Positions 22,532 through 34,859 are shown, numbered from the stretch's first letter. The stretch: DNA of 42,511 bases from Gonium pectorale (GCA_001584585.1 LSYV01000005.1:2213604-2256114); one strand, 5' to 3'. Numbers and translations are program-made. The notes: generated by a model not told the origin, from the sequence alone.

Positions 22532-24191
22532 CTACTGCTTGCCGGCAACCGCGCCAACGTCCACCTCTGAGAGCTGGAACATCCGCTCCAGCGCCTCCAT
22601 GTTCGCGAGCGTCTGGCCCACGGCGTCAGGGTCCGTCCCATCGCAGCGGAGGGCCGTCATGGGCCCGTGGAGCAGCTTGTTCACAATGCCCTTGCTCAGC
22701 TCCTCAACCGCCTTGAGCTGCTTCTTGCTCAGGCCCTCACCCAGCCGGCTGATGGCCTTCTCAAACTCCGCAGCCCGAATGGCCTCCGCCTTGCTGCGGA
22801 GCGCCTTGATGGTGGGGACCGTCTCCAGCGAGTCGCGCCACGCCTCAAAGGCGCGCTGCTCCTCCTTGATGAGGACCTCCGCCTCGGCGGCCGCCTGGGC
22901 GCGGCCCTCCTTGTTGGCGGCCACCACCTCCTTCAGGTCGTCAACGTTGTAGACGATGGCGTGCTCCAGCTCGTTGATGGCGGGGGCAATGTTACGGGGC
23001 ACGGAAATGTCGACAAAGCGGCGCTTCGAGCCCACAATCTCGCTGGGGGCGGACATCTTGATCACGTCCTCCTTGTGGATGAGCAGCTCCTCGCTGCCCG
23101 ACGCGGCGAAGATCACGTCCGACGCCTCGATGCACGCCATGAGGTCGGGCATCAGGTGAATGTTGAACTTGACCTCGGGGAACTCCTCGGCCAGCGCCTG
23201 GGCGCGCGGCAGGCTGCGGTTGAGCACCGTGACCTCCTTGCAGCCCTTGGACTGCAGGTGCTTGACCAGCAGGGTCGACATCTTGCCGGCGCCGATGATG
23301 CACACCTTGGCGTCCGCCCAGTTGTGGGTGGGCAGCTTGAGCTGGGCAAGCTCCACCGCCGCGCTGCTGACGCTGACGCTGCCGGTGCTGATCGAGGTCT
23401 CAGCGCGCACACGCTTGCCGGCCGTGATGGCCTGCTTGAAGAGGCCGTTCAGGTGGCGCCCGAAGCCGGGGCAGTTCTGGCCGACCTTATAGACCTGGCG
23501 GACCTGCGCCAGAATCTGACCCTCGCCCATAACCAGCGAGTCCAGACCGCCGGACACCCGCATCAGGTGATGCGTGGCATCCCGGTCGCGGAGCAGGAAC
23601 AGGTAGGGCCGCAGCTCATCCAGCGGCACGCCGCTGGTGCGCGAGAGCCACTCCTCAACCTCGCGCACGCCGCGGTGCCACGACAGGCCCACGACATAGA
23701 GCTCCATGCGGTTGCAGGTCGACAGCACGGCGGCCTCCTCGATGTGCGGGAACTGACAGAGCTCCTCAATCGCGCGCGGCCACTCAGCCTCCGGGACTGC
23801 CAGCTTCTCGCGAAGCTCAACGGGGGCGTTGTGGATTGTGAGGCCGATAGCGATGATGCTGCTCTTGTTGTCGCCCGCATAGCCTGTGGATACAAAAGGG
23901 TGCAAGGCATTGCTCGGATGCCATTCGGGTGATTGCCGACTGAACCAGATTCCGCGTAAGCAACTCACGATTGACGGCCTGCTGCTTCAGCTGGTCCAGC
24001 GCCTTCTTGCTGCTCTCCAGGTGCGAGGCTGGCAGCTTTGTGGTGGCAGTGGGCTTGGTGACAGCGCTCACGGTAGCAGCGGCAGGAAGGCCGCGAGGGG
24101 CGTGGCCCCGCTGAGGAGCGACCGGAGGCACAAGGCCGCTGGTGGTGCGGCCTGCGGCACAGCGGCCCTGGCAGCGCTGCATGGTCTGCAT
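22532..24191 (-). CDS. HEMA1: Glutamyl-tRNA reductase, chloroplast precursor, 2 exons, 524 aa
   Basis: Catalyses NADPH-dependent reduction of Glu-tRNA to glutamate-1-semialdehyde, the committed step of chlorophyll and heme synthesis in the plastid. Exon 1 is 24191-23969 and exon 2 is 23883-22532; they join as VN-R-YAGDNKSSIIAIGL. Residues 1 to about 50 are Arg/Ala/Thr-rich and contain no long acidic run, fitting a transit peptide. Motif VLSTCNRMELYVV carries the catalytic Cys131; IHNAPVELREKL precedes it. GGLDSLVMGEGQILAQV (about 186-202) and the NADPH-binding CIIGAGKMSTLLVKH (about 269-283) are intact, as is the C-terminal dimerisation helix. Length matches plant and algal GTRs. IFT70 lies upstream on the same strand. 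The ATG at 24191 is the first in frame; MQTMQR has a second Met three codons on. Confidence 0.97.
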
Positions 24192-25966
24192 TGTAATTGG
24201 ACGTGACAGGACGGCTGGCGGTGCGCGGCGGACCGAAACAGCGCCGAGGGGCCGAAGCGTCGCTGCCTCTCAGGAATCGCGGAAATCGTACGGCGAACGA
24301 TCTCTCTCTCCCACTCTGCCTCAACGCATGCTTGCATAGGCATCTGCGGCATTCTGCAGGACGATAATGCGCCTCTCATCATTACGCCAATCGCGATCGC
24401 TCCGTCGCCGCGCGATGACACGTTGACACCCACCGAACGACACCCACCAGTGAGGGTAAACACCCCAGTAATAGGAACAACAACATCGCAAGCGCCGTTA
24501 CATCGTCTGACCGATCGGCCGGTTAAGTGCCGAGTGTCCCGCGGGTCCGGAGCGCATGGCATGCGGCAAGCGAGGGGGCTCAAAGGGGGTCAGCCAACAC
24601 GGAAGGTTGGCGTTACTTACTGGCATTACGTGTTCTTCCCCTTGTATCACAATGCATAGTGACCAAACACCCGATCCGCCGTGCAAGCGGCGGGACCCAT
24701 GCAAAGATTTCCTCTTCAGCGGTCTTTGACTTGGACCTCGTCGGAAAGCCTGTAGAGGCCCCCGTCTCTGCATTACAACAGGGCCTAAGGGCATGGCCAC
24801 GGGTGCCCGCTACCCCACGCCAGCAGAGGTAGAGGAAGCCCACGGGGGGTGCCGCTCAGTGCATTTCTTTCCCGCAGAGCGCCCCAGCTCTTCACCAGCC
24901 GGGCATCATCTAGGAGACCTCCGACACCACTTTGCGGACTTGAGCTTCCCAACACGGACCGGCACGTACACTGCAGCCGCCGCAATGCCCTGACCTGCCA
25001 TGTGGCAGGTGGCACGTGACACAGTACATGGCCACTGCTGTTAGGCAGCGCAAACCGTGCCCAAGACCATCCATCGGACACGCGCACCCCCGAGTATGGT
25101 ATCCACAGTTTCAATCACGATTATGTACATGGGAGACCCGCGCCCCGCCTCGCAGCTCGTGCACGCAAATGAAGAAAGCGGCGGCCAGTCGCCTTGGTTG
25201 AGTGCCCTCGTTCGTTTCGCACCACGGTCGCGAATCCCCAGCGGGCCGCCACCTGGCTGCCCCCTGCCTGCCTGAACAGCCTTCGCCTCCACCGGGCGCT
25301 GCTTTATTCCAGCTGCTAGCCGGGCACGAGCAGCCCAGGCCCGGCAGCTCACCGCGACCACACGACCCCGCATTCGCCGTGGGTACCTCCGACATAGCTT
25401 ATGTTCGAGGGGGGGGGCCAAGAACGGCGACCACCCCTGGTGCAGCCATCTGTACGACCCTCCCGACCTCCGCCCCGCCGCACTGTCATATATAACCCAC
25501 ACATGCAATTTTCGTGACGCCCCGTGCCGCGCCCAAGGCTGTCCCGACGCTGCGACAGCGGCAAGCCGCGCCCTTGCCCGCATCCCAGCGCGGCGCAGCC
25601 CCCCACCGGTTCAGTGGCTTCCGCCCTGCCGCCCAGACCCGCAGCGCAAACGCGCCGTCGGGCTGCAAGCCGCCGCCGGTCTTCTCAAGGAGTCGGCCGC
25701 CAACAGCTGTCCGTTCGTCCGACCACATCTCAAGAGCGGCAGAGCCTGAGGAATGTCCCGTACGCGGGTGCACGCAGGTCGCGCAGCCGCACAGCTCCCG
25801 CAGGCAACCGGCCGCCTGCAGCGACTCCGGCCATCCAGGCGCCCGATCGTTGAGTTTGGGTCACGCTCAGGCGTCAGCTCAGCGCCACACGGCAGCCCTC
25901 GGCGCTGCTGGCACTTCGCCGCACAGCTGGAGCGCCTGCCGGCCTCCGTTCTGCCACCCGAGCAGC
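24192..25966. other. HEMA upstream region and IFT70 3' UTR
   Basis: About 1.8 kb with no supported gene. The HEMA promoter and 5' UTR should occupy the part nearest 24191, and the IFT70 3' UTR the part from 25966 downward. TGTAA signals on the minus strand occur at 24777-24773 and 24502-24498. A short palindrome (CCTGCCA TG TGGCAGG) lies near 24995. Confidence 0.55.
24773..24777 (-). terminator. Candidate poly(A) signal TGTAA for IFT70
   Basis: First minus-strand TGTAA I found downstream of the IFT70 stop, giving a 3' UTR of about 1.2 kb; a second copy at 24502-24498 would encroach on the HEMA promoter. Confidence 0.4.
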
Positions 25967-28900
25967 TCAGTCCCGCAGCTTGAGGAACATCTTTTTGAGC
26001 ATGCGCGCCTCGCTGGCGATGGCTCGGCTCTGGTGCTTGCCCTCGTTGAACACCACCCGGATGTCCTTGCCGTACTTTTCCGCCTCGTTGAGGAAGGCCA
26101 TGATCTCCGTGAAGGAGCTGTCCTTGAGCACGATCATGTGCTTGGCCAGGTTCTCGATGAGCGACAGGAAGCAGCGCTTGGCGTAGTACCTGAGGCGCGG
26201 CCGAAGCGTGGGGAGGGTAAAGTTGATGGAAGGGATGGGAGTCGGGGAGGTGCCGGGCGTGAGGATCGCCGCGGGCTAAGCTAGGGAGTTACATGATGCG
26301 GCGACTTGAGAAGGAACGCAAGAAGTACAACCCAGATTACCGGTAGCCCAGTTGCCGCGGCCGCGACCCGCCCCGACCCGCTCCACCCTCACCATGTGTC
26401 CGTTTCGAGCTTCTTGTCGTACGGCTCCAGCGACTTGATGATCCGCGACACGCCGAACTCGTAGTTGCCCTTTGCGCAGTAGAGCGTGCCGATGACGAGG
26501 TTGATGATGCAGAGGTGGAAGCAGGCCTTGTCGGGGTCCTGCGGGGGCCATTGGGTTGGAAGACGGCCTCAGAGAGGAAGCCGCGTCCCAGACCCCGTTG
26601 GAGAAAGAAAGTCCAGTGCGGCGGGCGTGGCCCCTCCAAGCCCACCACGGGCCAGAGAGGAGGTCGAGGCACGCTCTCAGACGGCAATGAGGGCTGCGGC
26701 GGGAGCAGCTTTCGTCAAGTATCCGGGGACGGATGAAGGACGAGCGACGGTGAGTGTCAGGAGAGGCGTATGAAGGAGGAGCGGAAGCCGTCAGGGGCAA
26801 GCTAGGGTGCAAGGTGGGGAGGCGTGAGCGGCAAGGCAAGGAGACGGGATGCAGGCGCTAGGCCGCGCCCTCCGCACCGCACCGCGCCGACCCCCCACCC
26901 CGCCTCGTTCCCTGCCCAACCCTGCTCCGCACGCGGCCCCCCCCCGGGCACGCCGCGTCCCTGCCGCCCTGCTGCCGCACCGCCGCGCCCCGCACCTGCA
27001 GCGCCGACCGCTCCTCCTCCTTCTCCACTTTCCGCATGAGCTCCTCCGCCTCCTCGTTCTGGCTGGTCATGATATAGGAGACGCACAGGTTGGCCAGCAC
27101 GATGGCGGTCACCCCCAGCAGGTTGTCGGCGTTCTTCTTGACCACCGGCTCGTAGTAGCGGATGGCCTCCTTGTAGTGGTTGTCCTGCGGCGGGATTGGG
27201 GGTGGGTTTAGGGGGTTTGCAATGAAGGGTTGAGGGGGGGCGGACAATGACGATGAGAAACGGGTGGGGGTGGGGTTATGCCGTCCGTGAGGAAGCTGAG
27301 GGGATGGGACATGGGAGCGGGCGGCGGAGCGGGCGACGAAAACTGACTGTCATGTTTATGCGCCGGGCAACGGAGTCCAGGGCCTGTCTTGCCTACCCCG
27401 CCTGTGGTCCTCCCCATCACCCTCTCCGCACCACTACCATCCAATCCCCACCACCACAGCCCTAGCCCCACGCGCCGCCCCCCTTCCCGTTTCCTTCATT
27501 GCTACCTACGCCCCGCCCCCGGGCCCCGCCGCTCCCTCGCGCCCCCACCTGCATGAAGAACGTGTGCGCCACGTTGAGCTTCCAGACCTCGTGCTCCGAG
27601 CAGAACTCGGCGGACTGGCGGAAGATCTTCTCCACGTTGGAGTACAGCTCCATCTCCCAGTAGATGGAGGCCATGGCCATGAGGCCGGGAATGTAGGCCT
27701 CTAGCGCCTCGTCGTACTCGTTGATGGCGCGCTTGATGGCGTCGTTGTCGCGGGCGATGCGGGCGTCCTGCGCGCGTGCGGGACCGGGACCGGGACGACT
27801 GGGAGTTACAGGTTACTCTGGGACCAATGGGGGTTACAGGTAACTCGGCTAACGATGGGAAGCTGGGGGGGCGACATGGGCGGAATGTGAGTAGCAGGAT
27901 TGGGAAGCGGTTCATCGTCGCCGAGCGAGCGGGGGAGAGAGGCATAGCCCCTCGGGGTGCCCGGGCTCCTCGGTGAAGTGGCAGGAGGCAAGCACAATGC
28001 ATTCCCAAAGCTACGGTGCATTCACCCCGTCCCTGTCACGAGCTCGCGTCGGCTCATGCCTTGCTAGAGCGTTTCACGCTACGACGTTTCACGCCCTCCC
28101 GGTTCCCCGCCCCCATCCCGCCCCCGCCCTCACCGGGAGGCGCTCTGCAGCCCCTCACAGCTGCGGCCCCTGCACGGGCACAAACCCGCCCCTCGCCAGT
28201 CCCAAGCGCTGACCGCTCCCCGCGCGACCGCCGCCCGGGCCAAGGCCCCACCTGGATCTGCTTTGTGAGCCGCCGCAGCTGCTCCACGTGCCGCGTCGCC
28301 AGCTCGTCGAAGCGCCGGAAGGCCTCCTCGGGGCTCTTGTGCCGCCCGATGGCGGCCTGCAGGTAGTCGTACAGGTCCTGGCTGAGCAGCTTGGCGGCGT
28401 ACTGCGGGTTCTCCGCGAGCACGTCGGCCGCCAGGTCGTAGAAGCCGTGCGTGGGCTTGCAGTACAGCAGCAGCACGTTGGCAAATGTCTCGGGCGGGAA
28501 GGGCGGCGACTGGAGCAGGAAGTTGAGCTTCTTGAAGCCGCCGGTGGGGTCCGTGTCCATGTTGATGAGCGCGCTGTTGTGGAGCGTGACCTGCGCGGGG
28601 CACGGCGGGCCAAGGAGGGGCAAGGAGGGGAGGGGCGGGGAGGGGAAGAGAGGGGAGGGGAGGGGGGAAGTTGAGCATCAACGGGGTGGGCCGCAGCGAG
28701 GAGACAAGGGCCGGGAAGGAGGAGTGGGAGGAGCGGAAGTGGGCGGAGTGGTCAGTAAGTTGCGGGGGCATCGGCGCGCTCCGCACTGAAAGACCAAGCG
28801 AGGGGGCGGACAGCGCGTGCCCTGCCCCAAGCAGAATTCGTGTGCGGCCGCTGTCGAGTGCCCGCCCCCACCCGCACGCCCCCCCTGCTGCCCCGGAGCC

Positions 28901-31724
28901 CCACCGGGTCCAGCTCCTCCTCGGCGCGCGGCGGCATGTCCGTGAGCGCCTCCTTGGCCGCGTCCACGTTCTTCATGGTGTACTCGATGGCGGCCTTGAG
29001 GTTGAACGCCTCGATGAGGGCGGTCTCCTTCAGCGTTTGGCTGTTGCCCACGGAGCGCACCTCCATGCCGTCCGTGTTGCTGAGGGGACGGAAGGGCGCG
29101 GTTGAGGCGGCTTCCGCGCCGGTACACAAGGGCAGGGGAATGTGCAGACAGGATGGGGCGGGAGTGCCGTGGCATGGTAACGACCTGCATCCTCTCTCAT
29201 TCATTCTGACAGCATGGGGTCGTTCTAGCTCCCGCCACCCGGGCCCAAGACCTGCGCACCTGCCCACACTGAGCTCAGGATGCTCCCGTACCGCCTTCTC
29301 GATGATCTCCGCCAGGTGCTTGAGCGCGGGGCCAAACTGCTTGGTCTTGTAGTAGCACAGCGCAATGTTGTACAGGAGCTCGGGCTGGTAGCCCAGCGCC
29401 TGAAGGTGTGGCGAGGGAGGTGCTTGCACGTTTGCGGTGAAGATCCTCGCGCGGGGTGGGAACTAGCATCGGGATCTTTGGGGTTTTGGTAGGGACAGGA
29501 GCTTGGGACTTTCCGTGTTGCGAAGCCGGGGGGGGGGGCGGGTCAGGACTGTCACGGGCAAGGGGGATGGAGGCGAAATGGCAGCGCAGAGGGGTTTGAC
29601 GCTGCACAGCTCCTGCCGCAGGACGCTCCCGGCGGGCACACTCGGGCCACCGCTATACAGCAACCCCCCACCCACCGAGTCCGCGGCCATGCGCGCCCCC
29701 GCCAGACACACGTCGAGCCAAGCCAACAGCGCGCCCTGGCGCCCGCACCCAATATGGCGGGCGGGGCCGCCTGGCTCACCTGCACCGCGTCGTTGAACTT
29801 TTGCCGCGCCGCCTCGTACTTGCCCTCCTTGAACAGGATGCACCCCGTGTTGACCATGGTGTCGGGGTCCTCCGCCACGCACTTGTCCAGCTGCCGCCGG
29901 CAGCCGGTCAGGTCGTCCTGTCAGGGAGCAGAGGGGGGGCCGGGCCACAGCGTCGGTGAGAAGGCACTGGGGGGCGGTGGTGGGTGTTAGAGAGTTGGAA
30001 GGCGGCGGTGGGAGGCGGTGGGGGGGGAGGGCGCGGAGTCTGGATGGAGAAGGCGCTGGCTGAGGCCGGGGGAAAGTGAGGCTGGCAGGCTGCGCGTTTG
30101 CAGTCGGCGCCGCGCTCTGGCCTGTGGCGCCGCGCTGTCCCACTTCAATTTTGCCGAGCAACTGCACGCCGTGGGCTTATGCGCGCGCAGTGCGCAGCGC
30201 CAGAGCTGCAGCAGCCGCAGCTCTGAGACCCGCGCCACGCGCCGCAACGCGTGCAACCCCAAGTTGTCCATGGGCCGGGTCCGCTGCTGCCCCTGCAGCA
30301 GCACGGCAGCCGGTCCCGTATCGCCGCCGCCGTTGTCACCCTTGCCGGCGCCGGCCGCGGTGCAGCCGGCGCCCCAGTGGCTACTCCTGCTCCTGGTCGC
30401 GTTGGCAGTCGGCCACGCGCTGCAGCCCCTTTCGCCTGAGCTACCAGACCACCACAACCTGCTTGCTTCCTTCGGCCTACCAGCCCACGCAGGGGCGTAC
30501 GCTTTCTCCAAAGGCTCGCCAGAAGTGCAGCTGGTGCGTGCTGCGTCTTTCGTGCAGCCAGGCTATGAGGCGGCGGCCCGTCGGAAGGCATGCTGAGCGC
30601 TCATGGCAGAGTCCAGACCGGCCAGGTTAGCAATGCACTTCGGGTCCACAAATGGGTTCATGGAGAAGCAGCTGGTCGACCGCGCAGCCCCCCCCCTTGC
30701 CTTCGACCGCCCAGCGGATCCAAATGCGGTAGTGCAAGTCCATACCCGCTGTGCGGCCACGGTGCATAGACAGGCAATTGAGACCACCCGTTACGCCTTC
30801 CCCCACCGTGGCTGCTCCTCCCTGCCCTTCCCTAATTAGATCGTAGCCCGCCGCTACAGCCCGGCCGCTGCACCTGCTCGTAGGCGCAGGCAACCAGCAG
30901 AGTGGTGACCGCCTTTTGGTGTCCCTCCACCTTGACGACCGCCTTGCTGGCCTCCGGATACATACCACCCTGCGGGATTTGGAGGTTGGGTTTGGGGTCC
31001 AAGAATGTACGGTCAGGGGAAGTGGGAACACGGCAGGGAACCGCGGGCGGGGAGACCCACGTTGTGTCCGGTTGCGCGAGGTGCGGGCCAGCAGTAGCCC
31101 AGGGCCGCCCGCAGACTACGTGAATACCATGGAATCTCAGGCGCCAGAGGATTGTACAGCTACGTCCACGGGCATGCGGGGCCATACAGGGGCGCTGCCA
31201 CCCGGCCAACGAGAGCAAGCCCGGGGGGGAAGGTGGGGAAGGGGGAGGGACGCCTCACCTTATACAAGCTTTGCGAGTAGTAAAGCTTGTAATCCTCGTT
31301 GTTCGGGTAAAGCGTGACAAGCTGCTCGTACCTGTGCAGTGAGGGGGGATGTGCACGGTGAGGTGAGGCGTCTTGGGGGCCGTCTAACCAGGAGGCTTGC
31401 CCCATCCCGGACCCCATGGGACCTACATCTGGGACGCCATTTCATACTGCCCAATGTAGTAGTAGCAATACCCTAGCAATGAGAGCGCCGCGCGGCTCTC
31501 CGGGATGTTCTGCAGAAGAGCCGAAGGCGGAGTGCATGTGAGCGAATGACCGCGCCCCAGAAAGGCGGGCCAAGCTAGTGATAGCTGTGATCCAAGCTAA
31601 CCTGAAGCTGATACTGCAGATGGGTAATTGCTTCCGCGAACTTCTGGTCCTTTATAAGGGTGTAAATAGTTTGTGTGTACTGGCCGTCCGCGATAGGTCG
31701 CTGTGGCTGTTGGAAGAAAGCCAT
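25967..31724 (-). CDS. IFT70: Intraflagellar transport protein IFT70 (TTC30/DYF-1), 12 exons, 647 aa
   Basis: TPR protein of the IFT-B core that carries cargo along flagellar microtubules; it binds the IFT52/IFT88 part of the complex. Exons: 31724-31602, 31509-31427, 31331-31259, 30969-30874, 29917-29780, 29399-29260, 29079-28905, 28590-28252, 27767-27549, 27184-26996, 26538-26393, 26189-25967; every junction keeps phase and uses GT-AG. Recognisable stretches: GQYTQTIYTLIKDQKFAEAI at the N-terminus, SLLGYCYYYIGQYEMASQMY, NTGCILFKEGKYEAARQKF, LLYNIALCYYKTKQFGPALK, TLHNSALINMDTDPTGGFKK, FANVLLLYCKPTHGFYDLAA, ASIYWEMELYSNVEKIFRQS and WYYAKRCFLSLIENLAKHM near the end. Degenerate TPRs cover most of its length, as in the family, and length agrees with TTC30 proteins. 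Nothing is missing. Start ATG 31724 gives MAFFQQPQRP. Confidence 0.97.
29918..30873 (-). other. Long (956 nt) fourth intron of IFT70
   Basis: Longer than the gene's other introns. It contains open frames on both strands; one minus-strand frame at 30563-30787 ends NPFVDPKCIANLAGLDSAMS and reads protein-like, and a plus-strand frame at 30018-30596 has a hydrophobic segment (WLLLLLVALAVGHAL). No known domain is recognised. It may be a transposon remnant or chance. Confidence 0.4.
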
Positions 31725-33533
31725 TGCAGCTATCGCTTAGACGGCCGAACGTGCGGCTTCAAGGAAATGGACCGAAGTCGAAGCTCACTGGAATTCCCGA
31801 ATCAGGCCTGCTTAAACCTCAAATGGAACCTACACAAAAGAACAATAACCATTTAGAGCCCGAGCCAACGAAGACACGACGAAAACACGCCGTACTTGGA
31901 CACGCAGTACTGCGGCGCCCTTACATCCTGGGCAATTGCCTCACCTTCAACCATACGCTTCAGGTTGACGGACTAACACATATACACGGGGAGTGATGGG
32001 GCCGTAGGTAGTCGGTGTGCGGCGCGTACCGTATGTGACCTACGGCACTCACGACCGTGTTCCTGTCCCTCTTCCTCTGCAGATGTCTCTTTTTTCGCGC
32101 TTCCCGCCGGTCACCACGACGGTCATACACGTCCGAAGGCACAACGCTAACGGCGACGCTTCCATAAGAACAAACGGTTTGATACGAAGCGATGCAACTG
32201 AGGCGACGGGCCCTCCCATCCCTGTGCGACCGGTTTACGAGGGCTGTGAGGGCTTCAGTACCCAACTGCGTTGGGTGGCTTGGTACAAGGCAAGTCAGGC
32301 AGCTACCATATGCAGATCAGGCGGGCCCTCGAGTCCCAGCTTACGAGCCGTCGCATATAAATCGCTCGACTGGGTTTGAAGGGGGAGACCTGCTGTACGA
32401 TGTCGTTAACTCTACCATAGGTCCCTCGGCGCCCAGCCGTCACCAGGCATGCGTGCGCCCAGCCTGCCAGCCAGCCAGCCAGCCAGTCAGAGAGGGAGAC
32501 GCATTGCACGTTTAAAGCGCGGGATCTACAGTATAGGGACACAGTGGCGCAGGCTACAAGACGCAGACGACTGCTACCTTCGCTTAGACCCTCTTAGACC
32601 AAGCGCCCGTGCCTCGACGCAGAATCCTGAGCCGGTTAGCTGCATCCATCGAGAACGCCAGAGCTAGTTCCCTGCCCAGGGCCGCGAGCAATGGCGGCAG
32701 AGGCGTGTTTGGCGCCAGCATCATCACCCTGTACTTGCGCACGGCCAGCACCTTTTCGATGGCCCGACAACGCGCCCACCCGCCGCGATCACCCATGTGC
32801 ATCAATTACGACAGCGGCGCACGCTCTGCTAGCTCGTTCAAATGCATCTGCGCGTACCCCTCTCCGCCGCCCGAGTTGGTGCAGTGCGCGGCAGCTCCGT
32901 GCGGCCCATGGCAATCCGCAAGCGTTTATCCACAAGGTCCGGCAACGTGCTAACCAGACGAACACAAAGCAACGCCTCGGAGCCAGTATAACATAACTAC
33001 TCAGCCATCCATTTAGCCACCCAGCAAGCATGCCATAGGCCACTGGAGCAGCCCGTGCCGGCAGAGATCGGAGCTGCGCGGTGGCATGCGGCAACACCTT
33101 GGCACATCATTACGTCTCTATGGTTGCGTACCCTGCCGATTCCCTAGTCCCACATCGGAGGGGCAATAAACCATGTAGACGGGCGCACCAGCGAGATCGT
33201 GCAGTTCAGATCATAAACCCGTAATTGCGCCAGCTGAGCCCGGATTATGCTCTGGGCACACGCTCCCAAACCCCTCCGCGCCGACGCGTACCGGGGATCG
33301 CTCTACAGATCCCCCGTCCGTGCGGCCCAGTGTCATTCCGGCCCAGTGTCACTCCGGCACACTGCCACTCGTTGCTGCCAGCGCTCCTGCAGCTCCATGC
33401 TTCAGCGCCCAAGACTGCCAGTTCTGCCGCATGTCAGCACCGCACCGCCATCATGGCTGCTGGGCTGCAACGACAGCTGCTCAGCTCTCGCGTCGTCACC
33501 ACGACGGCCCCCGTTGCGATGCCGGCTGGGACA
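31725..33533. other. IFT70 upstream region and prefoldin 3' UTR
   Basis: No gene is firmly supported. The IFT70 promoter should lie close to 31725. An open frame follows a splice-acceptor-like tract (CTTCCTCTGCAG) and starts MSLFSRFPPVTTTVIHV at 32081 on the plus strand, ending at 32379, but its codon bias is poor. A (CCAG)n run lies at 32466-32486. The only minus-strand TGTAA I saw (31925-31921) sits close to the IFT70 start. Confidence 0.45.
32466..32486. repeat. (CCAG)n microsatellite
   Basis: About five CCAG units between the prefoldin and IFT70 genes. Confidence 0.9.
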
Positions 33534-34250
33534 TTACGATTTGGACACGAGCACTCCCTGCGCCGCGCCCGGCTTGGAGCCCTCCTTGGGTTTGGCCGCC
33601 TCCTCCGCAGCCACTTCGCTCTCGGACCGTACCTGTGGGTGAGGCAGGGGCGCGGCGGCTCATCACATGCCGGTCAGCACACAATGGTCAGTCATCGGGG
33701 CCAGAGCAGTCACGCCCCAGCGGCCAACCGCTCATGCAACCCCCAACCCCTACTTTCCACCCATTCCTGTCTTCTGCCTGTTTCGCCTGATAGCTCACCC
33801 GGATCTTGTGCTTGGTCTGGAACTCCTGTAGATCCTTCTTCTGCGCCTCCAGCTGTCCCTGTAGCGTCTTGATGGTTGCGTCCAGGTTCTCCCGGTTCCG
33901 CCCGATGGCCGGCACGGTCTCCCCCACGGTCCGCTCAACCAGCACGTCGCCCACCAGCCGGAAGCACTTGCGCTGCTTATCAAGCTTTTCGAGGGCCTCC
34001 AAGACGAGCTTGTGCTGCATTGTGAGAGCGGTGTAGAGGGGCCGGTGGAGAACAGAGGTACGGGCCCTCCCAGTTGGGGGCTGGTCGAGGGGTTTACGGG
34101 GCGGGTGGTCTCCCCCGCCGCTGCATCCGCGTCACACACCTCAGTAGATTCCGCCACCAGCTCCGTGATCTTGCTCCATGTCGCCTGTATCCGCTCCCGC
34201 TTCTGCTGAAACTCCTGGAGAAGCGCCTGCTCGGCTGGACTTGCGCTCAT
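33534..34250 (-). CDS. PFD2: Prefoldin subunit 2, 3 exons, 141 aa
   Basis: Beta-class subunit of the hexameric prefoldin chaperone, which hands nascent actin and tubulin to the cytosolic chaperonin. Exons 34250-34140, 34014-33799 and 33632-33534, all in phase. Exon 1 encodes the first coiled-coil helix (MSASPAEQALLQEFQQKRER). Exon 2 carries the diagnostic beta-hairpin region KCFRLVGDVLVERTVGETVP and the second helix QLEAQKKDLQEFQTKHKIR. Exon 3 is a short Glu/Ala/Lys-rich tail, VRSESEVAAEEAAKPKEGSK and a few more residues. Length is typical of PFD2. It is divergent from RPB12 and shares its promoter region. Confidence 0.96.
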
Positions 34251-34682
34251 TGGTGCGGGTGGGCTAGTGCAGTGATCGGAGTATGATTAGCAGAGCTGAT
34301 CTACGGCCGGTACAAGCTCGCTGCCGAACGGAAAGCAGACGCAGCCAAATGTGTGCAAATTCACGCGGGCTCTGTCCTCTCGGTTTGGTGGGGCACTTTA
34401 GCTCAAAGCCACGGTTTGCATCAGAATTGCAGAGTACTAGAATTTACTTCTCTTGGGGTTCCCGCAGTCGTACCCAGGACAAAACGCTCTAATCGATAGC
34501 GTGCCTCTGGACCTTCACTTTGCTTACACTGATATCCAGCAGCAATTTGTGCTGCGCGCCTATTCGTCGCGCTCAATAGCACTAAAGAGTGCTCCTCTAT
34601 ACCTGAAGCCCTTAGTCCATACCTATATCCTCCCCAACGCGAAGGAGTCGTCAACGAAGGAGGCCGCGAGGGGGCGGCCAGG
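34251..34682. promoter_or_regulatory. Divergent PFD2 / RPB12 promoter region
   Basis: Only 432 bp lie between the two opposed start codons. Both genes encode constitutive housekeeping proteins, so a shared bidirectional promoter is plausible. No clear TATA box or other motif was recognised. Confidence 0.55.
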
Positions 34683-34859
34683 ATGAGCGGTTACGGCGCC
34701 GTCCCAGCGACGGTCACAGCCGGCGTGCCCTACATTTGCGGCCAGTGCGGGTCAGAAATTAGCCTGAAGCCAGGGGACATCATCCAGTGCCGCGAGTGCG
34801 GCTACCGCATCCTGTACAAGAAGCGGACCAACAAGGTCGTGCAGTTTGAGGCGCGGTAG
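34683..34859 (+). CDS. RPB12: RNA polymerases I, II and III subunit RPABC4 (RPB12), 58 aa
   Basis: Small zinc-binding subunit common to the three nuclear RNA polymerases; it bridges the RPB2 and RPB3 subunits. The single exon reads [20 protein letters not shown] at the start; Zn ligands C19, C22, C36 and C39 lie in CGQC and CREC. The C-terminal [19 protein letters not shown] is almost invariant in eukaryotes. Length is normal for plant and algal forms, which have a short N-terminal extension. It is intronless, unlike every firmly supported neighbour in this window. Confidence 0.97.
   Translation: MSGYGAVPATVTAGVPYICGQCGSEISLKPGDIIQCRECGYRILYKKRTNKVVQFEAR

Noticed and set aside
22667..23932. 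421-codon plus-strand frame opposite HEMA
   Set aside because: Exact shadow of the HEMA coding exon; His/Leu-rich, low-complexity product with no family.
25514..26284. 256-codon plus-strand frame over the end of IFT70
   Set aside because: Its right part is antisense to the confirmed last IFT70 exon; the rest has no domain and is explained by high GC content.
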